A stretch of 64,000 nucleotides of DNA from Butyrivibrio sp. (GTDB taxonomy: Bacteria; Bacillota; Clostridia; Lachnospirales; Lachnospiraceae). Below, piece by piece: positions 1 through 9,475 of the stretch (the stretch's first letter is position 1; the number at the start of each line of letters is the position of its first letter). The stretch covers positions 1 through 64,000 of the forward strand of contig JAFSQI010000135.1 of the NCBI GenBank assembly GCA_017446685.1, written 5' to 3'. The position numbers and the translations under genes were made by a program. Under the pieces are notes generated by a model that saw only the letters and a list, made by a program, of their open reading frames with translations, was not told where the DNA came from and ran no database searches.

Positions 1-8
1 CTATCCAT
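1..8 (-). CDS. Start of a gene running off the left edge
   Basis: On the minus strand a perfect GGAGG (20-16) lies seven bases before an ATG at 8-6, followed by GAT and the first two bases of a third codon. This is the geometry of a translation start, so a leftward gene probably begins here and lies almost wholly outside the window. Nothing can be said about its product. The inverted-repeat pairs at 141-317 lie upstream of it. Confidence 0.45.
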
Positions 9-140
9 AAGGACACCTCCCGTGCTTTTTTTGTGCCAACAAATACTTTAACACAGAAGGTTGTCCTTTTCTTTTATATATTACATTGCATGCAATCTAT
101 ATACTATTCTCTATCAATCCTACAAAAAATTTACCCTAGC

Positions 141-197
141 TTCTCATATCTATCGCAAACTTTATGAGGTTATATTTTGTTGCAATAGATATGAGAA
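141..197. repeat. Inverted repeat pair A (18-nt arms, 21-nt spacer)
   Basis: Arm 141-158 reads TTCTCATATCTATCGCAA and arm 180-197 is its reverse complement with one mismatch. The arms resemble those of the pair at 274-317, so four related 18-mers occur within 180 bases. They may be operators for the leftward gene or recombinase-binding arms. The spacer is too long for a typical terminator and no T-run follows. Confidence 0.75.
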
Positions 198-273
198 AGT
201 TCTCTGAGCCAGATATTCTGAGCCGTTGGAGCAAAACACTAAAATTTCCTATAAATTCCATACTCCGCATGGA

Positions 274-317
274 TTCTCGCTTCTAACGCAACGATTTCAT
301 TGCGTTAGATTTGAGAA
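274..317. repeat. Inverted repeat pair B (18-nt arms, 8-nt spacer)
   Basis: Arm 274-291 reads TTCTCGCTTCTAACGCAA. Arm 300-317 is its reverse complement except for three central bases. Both pairs share the frame TTCTC-nnn-TCTA-n-nGCAA. Two inverted arms around an 8-nt spacer match the geometry of tyrosine-recombinase core sites, and equally that of a dimeric-regulator operator. Between pairs A and B lies a direct repeat TCTGAGCC at 203-210 and 217-224. Bases 318-433 hold only a weak hairpin at 396-411 without a T-run. Confidence 0.7.
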
Positions 318-433
318 ATTAGCTTGGCAAAATCATAAACGACTTTGATTATCTCACAATCATTGATTAATTCCGTTCTTTTTTGAGGGTTGCATTGTCA
401 TTACTATGACATCATTATCATTAGATACCATCA

Positions 434-1462
434 CTAATATCGATTACCCTGTTTTTGCCTTAGCATTTTTAAACAATAATGAACTACATATGCAACAAGT
501 ATAGTGATAATAACATACAATAAAGCATCTAATAATTTAAATAATTTACCTCCAGTACCTATCCTTCTGATAATATATCCAAAATATATTATTACAGGAT
601 AATGAACTAAATATATCTCTGATTGTAACTTTGTCAAATTAATAAAATCAAATGAAAATAATTTGCTAACAATACCCTTGCCATAAGAAAAACAAAAAAC
701 AAAAATTAACATCGGAATAATCACTACACTCTTATATGCAATGATTGTAAATAAATAAATAGCGCCTCCCAATACACAAAGAGAAAATACTTCTATCATT
801 GAGGAAAACACCACATTCTTAACAATCATGGAACGATTCTTATAAATGATTGCTAATAGCATTCCCATAAAATATTCACTACATTTTATAAATGGATTTG
901 TATGAATACTAAACTCAAAAACATCAGGATAATTAATTAAGCAATATTCCAAAAAGAAATGAATCACAACAGTAAAAAGCAATACTTGTATAGCCCATTT
1001 CTTTGTTCTTCTAATTACCACAATCATTATAGGCGTAAAAATATAGCAAAACAATAATGCACTTGAAAACCATGCTACTGCATTGTACTTAAAGGTTATA
1101 TTAGGAAACCAACATTGTATGAATAATAAATGCATTACTCCATCACATATCGCTTCCTTAAGATGGTCCAAAGAATCTATCTCTTTTATAGTAAATGGTA
1201 TCATTAGAAAAAAAGTGAAATAATAAATCCAGCAAATGCCATCTATTTTTTTCTTATAGTAATTTATTATGGATGTTTGCGATAATTCCCACTCATCAAT
1301 TCTAAAAAAAGCAGTGGTAAAACCAGACATCATATAAAAAAAAACACATGCAAACGCACCATAACCAGGTATTTTATTGAAACCAGAGTGATATAAAATC
1401 ATTCCCAAAACAACAATCAACTTCACTCCTGCAATTGATTTACTATTAATTTCATTATTCAT
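434..1462 (-). CDS. Acyltransferase family 3 membrane protein
   Basis: A 342-residue polytopic membrane protein of the acyltransferase_3 family, which moves acetyl or other acyl groups onto surface glycans or lipids. The family signature histidine is in the first membrane segment (YHSGF, about residues 25-29), and the C-terminal EIYLVHYP segment is also typical. It is the last gene of a long minus-strand polysaccharide operon, 40 bases after the FrhB-like gene. The likely role is O-acylation of the polymer made by its neighbours; acceptor and acyl group cannot be told from sequence. Confidence 0.85.
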   Translation of the reverse strand: MNNEINSKSIAGVKLIVVLGMILYHSGFNKIPGYGAFACVFFYMMSGFTTAFFRIDEWELSQTSIINYYKKKIDGICWIYYFTFFLMIPFTIKEIDSLDHLKEAICDGVMHLLFIQCWFPNITFKYNAVAWFSSALLFCYIFTPIMIVVIRRTKKWAIQVLLFTVVIHFFLEYCLINYPDVFEFSIHTNPFIKCSEYFMGMLLAIIYKNRSMIVKNVVFSSMIEVFSLCVLGGAIYLFTIIAYKSVVIIPMLIFVFCFSYGKGIVSKLFSFDFINLTKLQSEIYLVHYPVIIYFGYIIRRIGTGGKLFKLLDALLYVIITILVAYVVHYCLKMLRQKQGNRY

Positions 1463-1502
1463 TTTTCTTTCATTTCCTTAACATGGAATATCTAACACTT
1501 TA

Positions 1503-2648
1503 TTAAATTCTTTTATTTTTCTCAAACACACTAATTAGTAATTTTTTTATCTTGTTCTTCAGAGTAATATTAGTATATTTCTTTACAATATAGTCATATC
1601 CTCTTGTTAAATAGTCGTCCCAAAATACTAAATAATCATTTGGCTTATCCGTAGGTGATAACAAATTCGGTTGTTTACAATCCTCTTCGGCGATTGCCAG
1701 TAATTCAACGCGATCCTTTATTTTATCAAAAGTTTCCATACCTTTTAAGGAATGAATAAATAAAAGGCTTACCCCTAAATCATCTACAAACTCAGGATGT
1801 TTTTTCTCTATTCCCCAACAATCTCCAATAGTAAAGTCTCCGGGGCGTTCATATTTCGAATATGGGCAATTATAACAGTTCTCATTATGAATAAATTGAC
1901 TATAGTATAGTTGTTTGTATTCCAACATCTTTACAGGCTCATATTCAACATAATTGTCCATATGTACACAAGACCAAACTTGCTTATTCCATCCCAACTC
2001 CTTTTCTCTGAAACATATCTTGCTTAAATCTCCTTTTTTATTTAGTTTTGAAATAAAATCCTTATAAATATTTACACTCGCATTTCCATGACATATAAGA
2101 TTCGCAGTCAATAGCTTATCAAAATTCCTTCCCAAATAACAATATAGCCCAGCTACCTGGCATGGGGTTCCCGTAAAGAACACATATTTATCCTCTGATA
2201 AATAGCCCTTTATCCTCTTATATACTGTATTTAAATCACTTTGAGCATACTTTGAACCACAGAAAGACTCACATCCTTTCTTATCAAAAGCAATGTCATG
2301 TACAACAGAAAAATTTTCGTCAAATCGTGCACCTGCTACTACTCCACCTTTTTGGATAACAAATTCTGCAAGTAATGTAAACAATCCACCCGAAGCACTT
2401 TTTTTTCTAATACAATCATCAACATTTTTGGCTGCAAATATTTCCTTCGGGCTGTTCACAATTTTGGTAATATCACAATTATTCTGACACACAGCTTTAC
2501 ACTTACCGCATTTTACGCATTTTTCAGTATCAACTTGAGGAACATAAAATCCTTTTTCATTAATGTACATATTGATACAATGTTGTGGGCAAGCCATAGC
2601 ACATGCACTACATCCAAAACAATTTCCATTTTCTTCCACTAAATTCAT
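1503..2648 (-). CDS. FrhB-type ferredoxin/F420-hydrogenase beta-subunit-like protein
   Basis: Two 4Fe-4S motifs occupy the N-terminus (CFGCSACAMACP and CVKCGKCKAVC), followed by a domain like the coenzyme F420 hydrogenase/dehydrogenase beta subunit (FrhB). Such proteins are often encoded beside polysaccharide pyruvyl transferases in surface-glycan loci, as here, where they presumably perform a flavin- or FeS-dependent redox step on a sugar. True F420 metabolism is not implied. The start is placed at the ATG at 2648 (381 aa) because GGAG lies seven bases upstream; a longer reading to 2696 would overlap the flippase gene and lacks a site. The substrate is unknown. Confidence 0.85.
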   Translation of the reverse strand: MNLVEENGNCFGCSACAMACPQHCINMYINEKGFYVPQVDTEKCVKCGKCKAVCQNNCDITKIVNSPKEIFAAKNVDDCIRKKSASGGLFTLLAEFVIQKGGVVAGARFDENFSVVHDIAFDKKGCESFCGSKYAQSDLNTVYKRIKGYLSEDKYVFFTGTPCQVAGLYCYLGRNFDKLLTANLICHGNASVNIYKDFISKLNKKGDLSKICFREKELGWNKQVWSCVHMDNYVEYEPVKMLEYKQLYYSQFIHNENCYNCPYSKYERPGDFTIGDCWGIEKKHPEFVDDLGVSLLFIHSLKGMETFDKIKDRVELLAIAEEDCKQPNLLSPTDKPNDYLVFWDDYLTRGYDYIVKKYTNITLKNKIKKLLISVFEKNKRI

Positions 2649-2682
2649 AAACATTCTCCGTTCTATGAAACGTATCTTAGAA

Positions 2683-4167
2683 CTATTTTCTAACATATGT
2701 AATAATTTTACTCTTCAGCAAAATCATGCAAATTAAATATGTCAAAACACTTATTATTCCAAATAGAAAAAAAGAAACAAAAACATTAAGTGTTGGAACA
2801 ATATGCTTAATGCTTATTACAATAACCATAACCAATATGGTACACACTTCTGTTTTGCAAAACTCTATTATTACCTGTCTCATTGGATTTAAAAAACCAT
2901 ATTCGTTCTTCATGCGTAAAACAATCATAACTAGCGAAACTACTCCTGCCACGACCGTTCCCATGACAATACCATATACACCTAATGGCTTGACAAGAAT
3001 AATACTTACCAAAACATTTGTAATACTAGTAATCAACCCATTTTTTACCGTGCTTTTGGTATTATTATTTGTATAGAAATATCTATAAATCAAATCTCTA
3101 ACTATATTCGTCTGTTGACCAAATACATATATGCACATACATAGATAAACAGAATCTGCCGCTTTTGCTGTAAATTTGCCATGTTCATAAAGAATACCAA
3201 TAAATTCTCTACCCGATGCAACAAAACCTACAACTATTAAACATACCACCGCATGAAAAGTTAAAGAATAATTCCATAAACTCTTTTGACATTCTTCCTG
3301 ACTTTCTCTAATCTTTTCTACAATTTTTGGATATACATATATCGTAAGATTACCAATAACTAATGTATTTATCATTCCTACAATATTGTCAGCATATGAC
3401 AATATTGTAAGTTGTCCTTCTCCAATATTAGAAGAAAGAAGCGCATCAACCATAGTGTTAATTTTGTAAATTCCAGTACTGAAGATTGTTGGAAGAAAGA
3501 CGCTTAGCATATTTTTCAGTTCAGGATTATGAAAAGCAAGAGAAGGTCTGAATCTAAATCCGAGCTTAACTACGATGAATACGTCTACTATAAACTGGAA
3601 AATAGCGCCAAGCAAAAGCACCACCAAATACTGTTGAACTGTGAAACTCTTATACAACAAAAGTCCACCAATGATTCCCATATTGGAAATCATCAACACT
3701 GTCTTAGGAATGACAAAATGATTGATGCATTGATAATAAGCAGTAGTTACACTCAGGATTGCGGGTAGTATTTGAATCCACATAGTCAAAATCATGAACT
3801 CAGATACAAAACTGTTGAAAGTGGCATCCCTATCAACTAATATCTGTACTAACTGTGTCCTCAACAAAAAAACTAATAACAACAGAAAACCAACCACACT
3901 AAAAATAATAGTAATAAAACTATCTACAGCTTCTCTATCTACTTTCTTAACATACGCAGGTATAATAACGGTAGTAATACCAGCACTTACAAATGTAAGA
4001 AAGAAAGTACTTAGATTGTTTGCAAAATGATATGCATCCATCTCGACAGATACGCCGAAGTTCGACGCAATAATAGCCGATTTATATATAGATAAGAACT
4101 GCGTTATCAGTGTAACAATCATCATTCCTGATAATTGTACAGCAGCTCCTGTTCTTTTTATTTTCAT
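2683..4167 (-). CDS. MurJ/Wzx-like polysaccharide flippase
   Basis: A 494-residue protein with about 14 membrane segments and the N-terminal pattern of the MviN/MurJ branch of the MOP exporter superfamily (FLSIYKSAIIASNFG then DAYHFANNL). Members flip undecaprenyl-linked intermediates across the cytoplasmic membrane. Because it sits inside a glycosyltransferase operon, it more likely moves the repeat unit of this locus than lipid II. An AGGTG site precedes the ATG. It lies 18 bases after the pyruvyl transferase gene. The genome's housekeeping murJ would be expected elsewhere. Confidence 0.85.
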   Translation of the reverse strand: MKIKRTGAAVQLSGMMIVTLITQFLSIYKSAIIASNFGVSVEMDAYHFANNLSTFFLTFVSAGITTVIIPAYVKKVDREAVDSFITIIFSVVGFLLLLVFLLRTQLVQILVDRDATFNSFVSEFMILTMWIQILPAILSVTTAYYQCINHFVIPKTVLMISNMGIIGGLLLYKSFTVQQYLVVLLLGAIFQFIVDVFIVVKLGFRFRPSLAFHNPELKNMLSVFLPTIFSTGIYKINTMVDALLSSNIGEGQLTILSYADNIVGMINTLVIGNLTIYVYPKIVEKIRESQEECQKSLWNYSLTFHAVVCLIVVGFVASGREFIGILYEHGKFTAKAADSVYLCMCIYVFGQQTNIVRDLIYRYFYTNNNTKSTVKNGLITSITNVLVSIILVKPLGVYGIVMGTVVAGVVSLVMIVLRMKNEYGFLNPMRQVIIEFCKTEVCTILVMVIVISIKHIVPTLNVFVSFFLFGIISVLTYLICMILLKSKIITYVRK

Positions 4168-4185
4168 AACAATTTCACCTAACCA

Positions 4186-5310
4186 TTAATACATAAAAGA
4201 GTCTATGTATTTAAATGCATCCTCTTGTAATTTCTTTATTTTTGCATCAGTTTCTGAATAATCTATCTTTTCCAAATAACTCATATTAGGAAGGTCATCA
4301 ATAACCACATATCTATCAAGCAATCCCAACTGATCTAAAATTGCTGTAGCACGATCATCCGCTTTATTCTTTACTATAGGGCTTCTATATGACCAAAATG
4401 TTTTATGAAACATTGCCGCAAAAACTGTTCCATGAAAAGACTGCGTAAGAACCAGTTCCGCATTTTGCATAAGCGTCAAAAAAGCAACAGGACCTGTATG
4501 GCTATAGCATTTTATTCCATACTTATCTAAATGGTACAAAGTCCATGATTTTGTATCCATGATGTAAACAGGCATTCCTGTTTCTTCGGAAATCTTCTTC
4601 ATAGCCATATTGGCATCTGCTCTATTATGAAAAAAAGCATAATTGAATATATACTTTTCATCAATAGTTGGCAATTCAAACTGCTCAAGCCACTCCTTAT
4701 GTGTTAAAAGGAATACTGGATCCGCAACTATAGGATACTCCTTCCCAGTAAGCTCTTTTAACCATTTTTGCCCATTAGGTTCACGAACTGAAGCACACTC
4801 ATAATCCAATAAATATTCTCGATATTTGTCAAGATTCACTCCTGCCTCATTAATATTTACCCCTCCCAGACTAGGAGAATAAGCAACTTTACGAACTCCT
4901 TTAGCAAAACTTAGATAATAGGCCTCATCCGCGTCAGGACATTTAACATTCCACACCTGATCACCACCGGAAATAAGCATATCATAATTCTTTTCTACAC
5001 CTACAAGTTCTTTTACTGACTTATATTTTTTTTCTGAAGTGACAAGATATCTATTTTTAAATTCCTCATATTCTTTATGGTACTTCATTAAAACTTTACG
5101 ATATCGGAGATTGTTTATATTATTCCTTATAGCATCCTTCTTAAACCTAAAATCCACCATAGAATATAAATTTCTAGAACCTGCATTCGCAAAATCAATT
5201 AGTTCAACATTAGCACCATACTTCTTAGTTAATGTGTATTGAAGTGCATATGCCTGAAGCATTGAACCACAGTTATGTGATGCATGAAATGTCATAATTC
5301 CAATTTTCAT
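4186..5310 (-). CDS. Polysaccharide pyruvyl transferase family protein (first copy)
   Basis: A 374-residue member of the polysaccharide pyruvyl transferase family (PF04230, CsaB/WcaK-like), which adds pyruvate ketals to surface glycans using phosphoenolpyruvate. Visible hallmarks are the N-terminal nucleotide-sugar-like fold with an N-C-G-S-M-LQAYAL segment, a GGDQVWN motif near residue 118 and a late SFHG motif. Its start overlaps the stop of the GT14 gene by four bases (ATGA), so the two are translationally coupled. A paralogue lies two genes upstream, which suggests two pyruvylation sites or acceptors. Confidence 0.88.
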   Translation of the reverse strand: MKIGIMTFHASHNCGSMLQAYALQYTLTKKYGANVELIDFANAGSRNLYSMVDFRFKKDAIRNNINNLRYRKVLMKYHKEYEEFKNRYLVTSEKKYKSVKELVGVEKNYDMLISGGDQVWNVKCPDADEAYYLSFAKGVRKVAYSPSLGGVNINEAGVNLDKYREYLLDYECASVREPNGQKWLKELTGKEYPIVADPVFLLTHKEWLEQFELPTIDEKYIFNYAFFHNRADANMAMKKISEETGMPVYIMDTKSWTLYHLDKYGIKCYSHTGPVAFLTLMQNAELVLTQSFHGTVFAAMFHKTFWSYRSPIVKNKADDRATAILDQLGLLDRYVVIDDLPNMSYLEKIDYSETDAKIKKLQEDAFKYIDSFMY

Positions 5311-6182
5311 TTAATCAACTCCTTTAACTTTTCAATAGATATTCTTTCATCAAATTTCCTTGCAAACAAATATGGAGAAGAAACCAATTCAGCCAAATCC
5401 TCATCTTGCATAGTATAAGGTTTTCCCCTATCCCAATCTGTGTAAACCATGTTCGTGTATCTTATTCCATCCTTTTCTATCGGATCAAATAAGTTTCCAC
5501 TAAATGGTGACATTTTAAACAATGTATGCATAAAAACCTCATCAGCACATCTTGAATACCAAAAATATTTCTTTATAAAATATTCTTTGCTAACTACATA
5601 TTTCGCAAAATCTGATGTAATACTGACCCAATTTGCACCTTTTCCAAGATATTGCTCTATATTTCTTGACCTTCGAATACCAATTCTCTTTTGAAAAGAG
5701 ATAAAAAATCTTTCAATATCAAATAAAAATCCTTTTTCTGTTCTACCCAATATTTCCTGAAAGAAATGATATTCATTGCAACGCGATAATATATTTTCCT
5801 TATCCTGAATCAAATCAAAATACAAAAACTCTTTTCCATTATTTTGTTCGAAAAAATCATTAATGTATTTAATTGGTTTAATTGGAAGATCCACCCCAGA
5901 GATAATATGTAAATAGTCGTAATTATTACCTGAATCTAATGCTTTTTTTAGCAATGTCATTTCGCAATTTATTTGTGAATGTCCCCCCCAAGTCACACTA
6001 TGCTTTTGAATAATAGTGATGTCAGAAAGCATCTTCCTTCCTAACACATCCTTCAATTCATCAAGATTTGCCTTTTTATCCAGATGAACATATATATCAT
6101 TGTTATCATCCTGCAATAATCCGACCAGTTCCTTTAGTAAATAAAACTGATTATGCGCAATGATCAAATATGCATGTTTCAT
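5307..6182 (-). CDS. GT14 (core-2/I-branching type) glycosyltransferase
   Basis: A 291-residue protein with the bacterial core-2/I-branching enzyme pattern: an N-terminal AYLIIAHNQ strand, YVHLDKKA near residue 52, VTWGGHSQI, and a YLHIISGVDLPIK stretch. GT14 enzymes are inverting transferases that commonly move N-acetylglucosamine or xylose and lack a DxD motif. It is coupled by four-base overlaps to both flanking pyruvyl transferase genes. Its donor sugar cannot be assigned. The likely role is to attach a sugar or side branch to the lipid-linked repeat at the inner face of the membrane. Confidence 0.85.
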   Translation of the reverse strand: MKHAYLIIAHNQFYLLKELVGLLQDDNNDIYVHLDKKANLDELKDVLGRKMLSDITIIQKHSVTWGGHSQINCEMTLLKKALDSGNNYDYLHIISGVDLPIKPIKYINDFFEQNNGKEFLYFDLIQDKENILSRCNEYHFFQEILGRTEKGFLFDIERFFISFQKRIGIRRSRNIEQYLGKGANWVSITSDFAKYVVSKEYFIKKYFWYSRCADEVFMHTLFKMSPFSGNLFDPIEKDGIRYTNMVYTDWDRGKPYTMQDEDLAELVSSPYLFARKFDERISIEKLKELIK

Positions 6183-7279
6183 TTTTCTTCTTTTCCACTT
6201 TCGTTAAGTACCATATGCAAATAGGTCTCACTTGCATTGCGAAGCTCCGTAAGTCTTTTTTCAACACTATCATAATCAATCAGATTATCAATTTTGCCTA
6301 AATCGCTATAATCTACGGCTCTATTCTCAATTCCAATCTGATTCAACAAACTGCTTAGCCTTGTGTTTTTCCCTTTGTCTACTGAAAGTCCGTACACAAA
6401 TTGTTTATGAAAAATAATAGAGAAAGCCATACCATGAAATGAATTAGTAATCACATACTTAGCATTTCTATAAAGATTAACCCAATCAACCACTGATGGA
6501 GCAAAAATCATCTCACAACCATCCGCCCTAGGTTCGTATAAACTAACATATTTAACCGGAATTCCTTTTCTTTGAGACAACTCAGTAGCATATTTGCATA
6601 GATTATGATCCACTGACATCATGTACAGTAAAATATAGTCCTCTGCATCATTATCACTCGAAAAATCCATCCATTTCTTTCTATCAAGCAATAAAGTTGG
6701 ATCAAGAGTTACAAATACGTTTTTTCCTGTCATTTCCTCTACTAATTCTTTCGCATCTGTCTCTCTAACAGATATAGCACGATAGTGTTTAAGCTGCTTT
6801 TGAATCAATTCTCTATTTTCTTTTTCCAACGTTTTCATGGATATGCTGGCAGCATAACTTACTCGTTTGTTATCATCCTCAACAAAATCCAGTAAAAAAG
6901 TAGTATCATCACCATTAACATCCATATTCCACACCTGATCACTTCCGACTATAATAACATCATAATCATCAACGCAGGACGAAATATTGTTGCGAACATA
7001 TTTCTTTTTTGTTATTCTCATCTTGTTATAGCAAAAATAAGCCACCTCATTATGAAACTTCATGTTTGCTCTTACCATAAAAAGACTCTTTATGAAACCT
7101 CTGACATGCCTGATTTCTTTAAGCTGAATAGGTCTATACTGTTTTTCAAAAAAATCGCTTTTATAATCGATAATCTCACAGCTATGCCCCATATCGCTAA
7201 TCTTTTCAGCTAAAGCATACGCTTGCAGCATTGCTCCATAATTGAGTACTGAGTGAAATGTTATTATTCCTACCTTCAT
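6179..7279 (-). CDS. Polysaccharide pyruvyl transferase family protein (second copy)
   Basis: A 366-residue paralogue of the protein at 4186-5310, carrying the same family markers: MKVGIITFHSV at the start, VGSDQVWNMD near residue 111 and a late NSFHGMAF motif. The two copies are clearly diverged rather than a recent duplication. The gene overlaps its neighbours on both sides by four bases (ATGA). Having two family members in a coupled block suggests either two pyruvate substituents per repeat or that one copy acts on a different glycan. Confidence 0.88.
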   Translation of the reverse strand: MKVGIITFHSVLNYGAMLQAYALAEKISDMGHSCEIIDYKSDFFEKQYRPIQLKEIRHVRGFIKSLFMVRANMKFHNEVAYFCYNKMRITKKKYVRNNISSCVDDYDVIIVGSDQVWNMDVNGDDTTFLLDFVEDDNKRVSYAASISMKTLEKENRELIQKQLKHYRAISVRETDAKELVEEMTGKNVFVTLDPTLLLDRKKWMDFSSDNDAEDYILLYMMSVDHNLCKYATELSQRKGIPVKYVSLYEPRADGCEMIFAPSVVDWVNLYRNAKYVITNSFHGMAFSIIFHKQFVYGLSVDKGKNTRLSSLLNQIGIENRAVDYSDLGKIDNLIDYDSVEKRLTELRNASETYLHMVLNESGKEEK

Positions 7280-8454
7280 AGATTCCTTTCAGTGATATAA
7301 ATTTTCATCACAGAATTATCTTTTCTATTCATGGCACTATAAGCAACCAACATTGCAAATGACACGTATAACATAGTCGTTGCATTTTCGCCTATTCCAT
7401 ACATTAACAAAACAAAAACCATAACTTTTGCTTTATAATTTAGCTTGTCTGCTGTTATAAATAACAGCAATGCCATCAACACCAAATATATTATGCCCCA
7501 ATGTACTATCATATATACATACATATTATCTGCATAAACCCAGTCATATGATACTCCATGAAAAACAAAATGCGCTCCAAATTTACTTTCCTGACCGAAC
7601 ATTGTCGGTCCATATAATGTTAGTGCCTTAACATTAGAGCCAAGTCGTCCACTCATCAATTCACTAAGTACTAGTAGTTTGTTATATAAAAACGGAATAT
7701 TCGCTGTCAAAAACAAACTTAGAGAAAAAAGGACAAAAAAAGGAACACCAAACTTTACTATTTTTGTCAAGAATCTATCTATCAGGGTATAAAACTTGAG
7801 CCTTGAAAATATGAAACAGCCAATCACCAAATAAAACACATCTGATTTTGTGTAATAATACAAAATAATAGTTACAATAAAAACAGCTATCCATTTACTA
7901 ATATGCATTTCAAAATTATTAACAAAACAACTCAATGCAATATAAAAAACAAAAATACGTGCTATAGTATTGGGATGATATGTGAAAAATGAATACCGAA
8001 TACCTGTTCCCGTATCAACTGTATAGTCGCTTAGTCCTAACGGTAAGTAATTGACCAAAAAGAAAAAAATAAAATGAAACCAAAAGAATATTTTCACCTC
8101 TACATATATAACATTCACTATCTTTTCAATTGTGTCTTCCTGGCAAAAAAACATTAACATGAATAAAAATATAAAATTATAACTGTAAAATAATTTAGTT
8201 GTATGCCATCCCACTACCAAAGGTACTAACAAATACCAAATATTATTAGTATAGCTAGAATATTGAAAAAATGTGCCCACAAAAAAGGCGATTATAATAA
8301 GTATCATAAATTGATAAAACCGCCCTTTATAAATTGTCATTGTAAGAATTGATTCATGCAATAATCCATGCAAAGTAATTAAAGCAGTTAAAACCAGCAA
8401 CGAATCAATCTTTATATATTTTTTAAAAATATTGTTCAAATTAACACTTCTCAT
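7276..8454 (-). CDS. Wzy-like polysaccharide polymerase (membrane protein)
   Basis: A 392-residue, very hydrophobic protein with roughly ten membrane segments and a large loop near residues 265-305. The topology and position between transferase and flippase genes match Wzy polymerases, which join flipped repeat units on the outer face of the membrane. Wzy proteins share little sequence, so the call rests on topology and context. It overlaps the next gene by four bases. An O-antigen-ligase-like role cannot be excluded. Confidence 0.65.
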   Translation of the reverse strand: MRSVNLNNIFKKYIKIDSLLVLTALITLHGLLHESILTMTIYKGRFYQFMILIIIAFFVGTFFQYSSYTNNIWYLLVPLVVGWHTTKLFYSYNFIFLFMLMFFCQEDTIEKIVNVIYVEVKIFFWFHFIFFFLVNYLPLGLSDYTVDTGTGIRYSFFTYHPNTIARIFVFYIALSCFVNNFEMHISKWIAVFIVTIILYYYTKSDVFYLVIGCFIFSRLKFYTLIDRFLTKIVKFGVPFFVLFSLSLFLTANIPFLYNKLLVLSELMSGRLGSNVKALTLYGPTMFGQESKFGAHFVFHGVSYDWVYADNMYVYMIVHWGIIYLVLMALLLFITADKLNYKAKVMVFVLLMYGIGENATTMLYVSFAMLVAYSAMNRKDNSVMKIYITERNL

Positions 8455-8469
8455 AAAATCATCTGCACT

Positions 8470-9435
8470 TTACCTAGATTTTTTTAGCTTGTTTTTTATA
8501 TTAGCCCCCAAAAACAAGACTAAATTCGCATGTTTATCAATTAAAAATCTCAATAATCTATACTGTATTTTTCTATAATTGCTTTCAACAATAAGTTTTT
8601 TCAAAGACTTATTACTATCTATCCTATCAAGTAAATGTTTTACCGATAATAGGCTTGTCTGTTGCTGGACAAAATAGAATATATGACTGAGCATTTTATC
8701 ATTAATCACTTCTGCGTCAATCCCAATATTACATAAATTATTTAAGTTACTCCAATCCGACACAATAGCGTCCCAAAGCAATTCTTCATTCTTAGTAAGA
8801 GATCCTTCACTATCAACAGTATAATTATACAAAGCATTCTCTACTATACTAATAGAATTAACGTTCAAAAAATACCAAACATTAAATTCCAAATCCTCAC
8901 CCATTCTCTTCTCTATATTGAAAGCGTGAGTTATTAGTTCTCTTCTGTACATCTTATTCCAAAGATAATTAATATCATTAGAGGACACAATGCTTTCCAA
9001 TGTATCCTTCATAGTTTCTCCGCTGAAAGGATTTTTTTGTACTTTCCTTCCATCAGAATATAGATTATTGTACCCACACATAGCAATATTACTATTATCT
9101 CTTAAAATCACTTTTAGTAGGCTTTCTACAAATTCACTTTCCATGTAATCATCTGAATCTATGAATACAATATAATCACCACTACATTTCTCTAATCCAT
9201 GATTTCTTGCCACAGATACACCACTATTAGGCTGGTTTACAACTATTATTCTACTATCAGTATCCGCATATTTCTGAACTATTTCTAGCGTTCCATCCTT
9301 AGAACCATCATTGATTACAATTAATTCTATGTATTTATAGGTCTGCTGTAATACACTATTAATTGCTCTCTTACAGCTTTTTTCACCATTATAAATCGGC
9401 ATAATAACAGAAACTATTGGCACATTTTTTTTCAT
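8470..9435 (-). CDS. GT2 family glycosyltransferase
   Basis: A 321-residue GT-A fold transferase. The N-terminal VSVIMPIYNG strand, VINDGSKDGT near residues 40-49 and FIDSDDYME near 91 (the DxD-type metal and nucleotide site) are all present. It would act in the cytoplasm on a lipid-linked acceptor. GGAG lies eight bases before the ATG. The basic C-terminus (KNKLKKSR) may bind membrane phospholipid. Donor and linkage are unknown. Confidence 0.9.
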   Translation of the reverse strand: MKKNVPIVSVIMPIYNGEKSCKRAINSVLQQTYKYIELIVINDGSKDGTLEIVQKYADTDSRIIVVNQPNSGVSVARNHGLEKCSGDYIVFIDSDDYMESEFVESLLKVILRDNSNIAMCGYNNLYSDGRKVQKNPFSGETMKDTLESIVSSNDINYLWNKMYRRELITHAFNIEKRMGEDLEFNVWYFLNVNSISIVENALYNYTVDSEGSLTKNEELLWDAIVSDWSNLNNLCNIGIDAEVINDKMLSHIFYFVQQQTSLLSVKHLLDRIDSNKSLKKLIVESNYRKIQYRLLRFLIDKHANLVLFLGANIKNKLKKSR

Positions 9436-9475
9436 ACATTTTTCTCCATCAAAAAATATAAATTTCGATGCCGCA

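Noticed and set aside
1..433. c-di-GMP or other riboswitch at the left edge
   Set aside because: The region is dominated by two dyads and lacks conserved aptamer sequences known to me.
1503..2648. True coenzyme F420 hydrogenase subunit
   Set aside because: There is no hydrogenase or F420 biosynthesis context; family members in glycan loci serve other redox roles.
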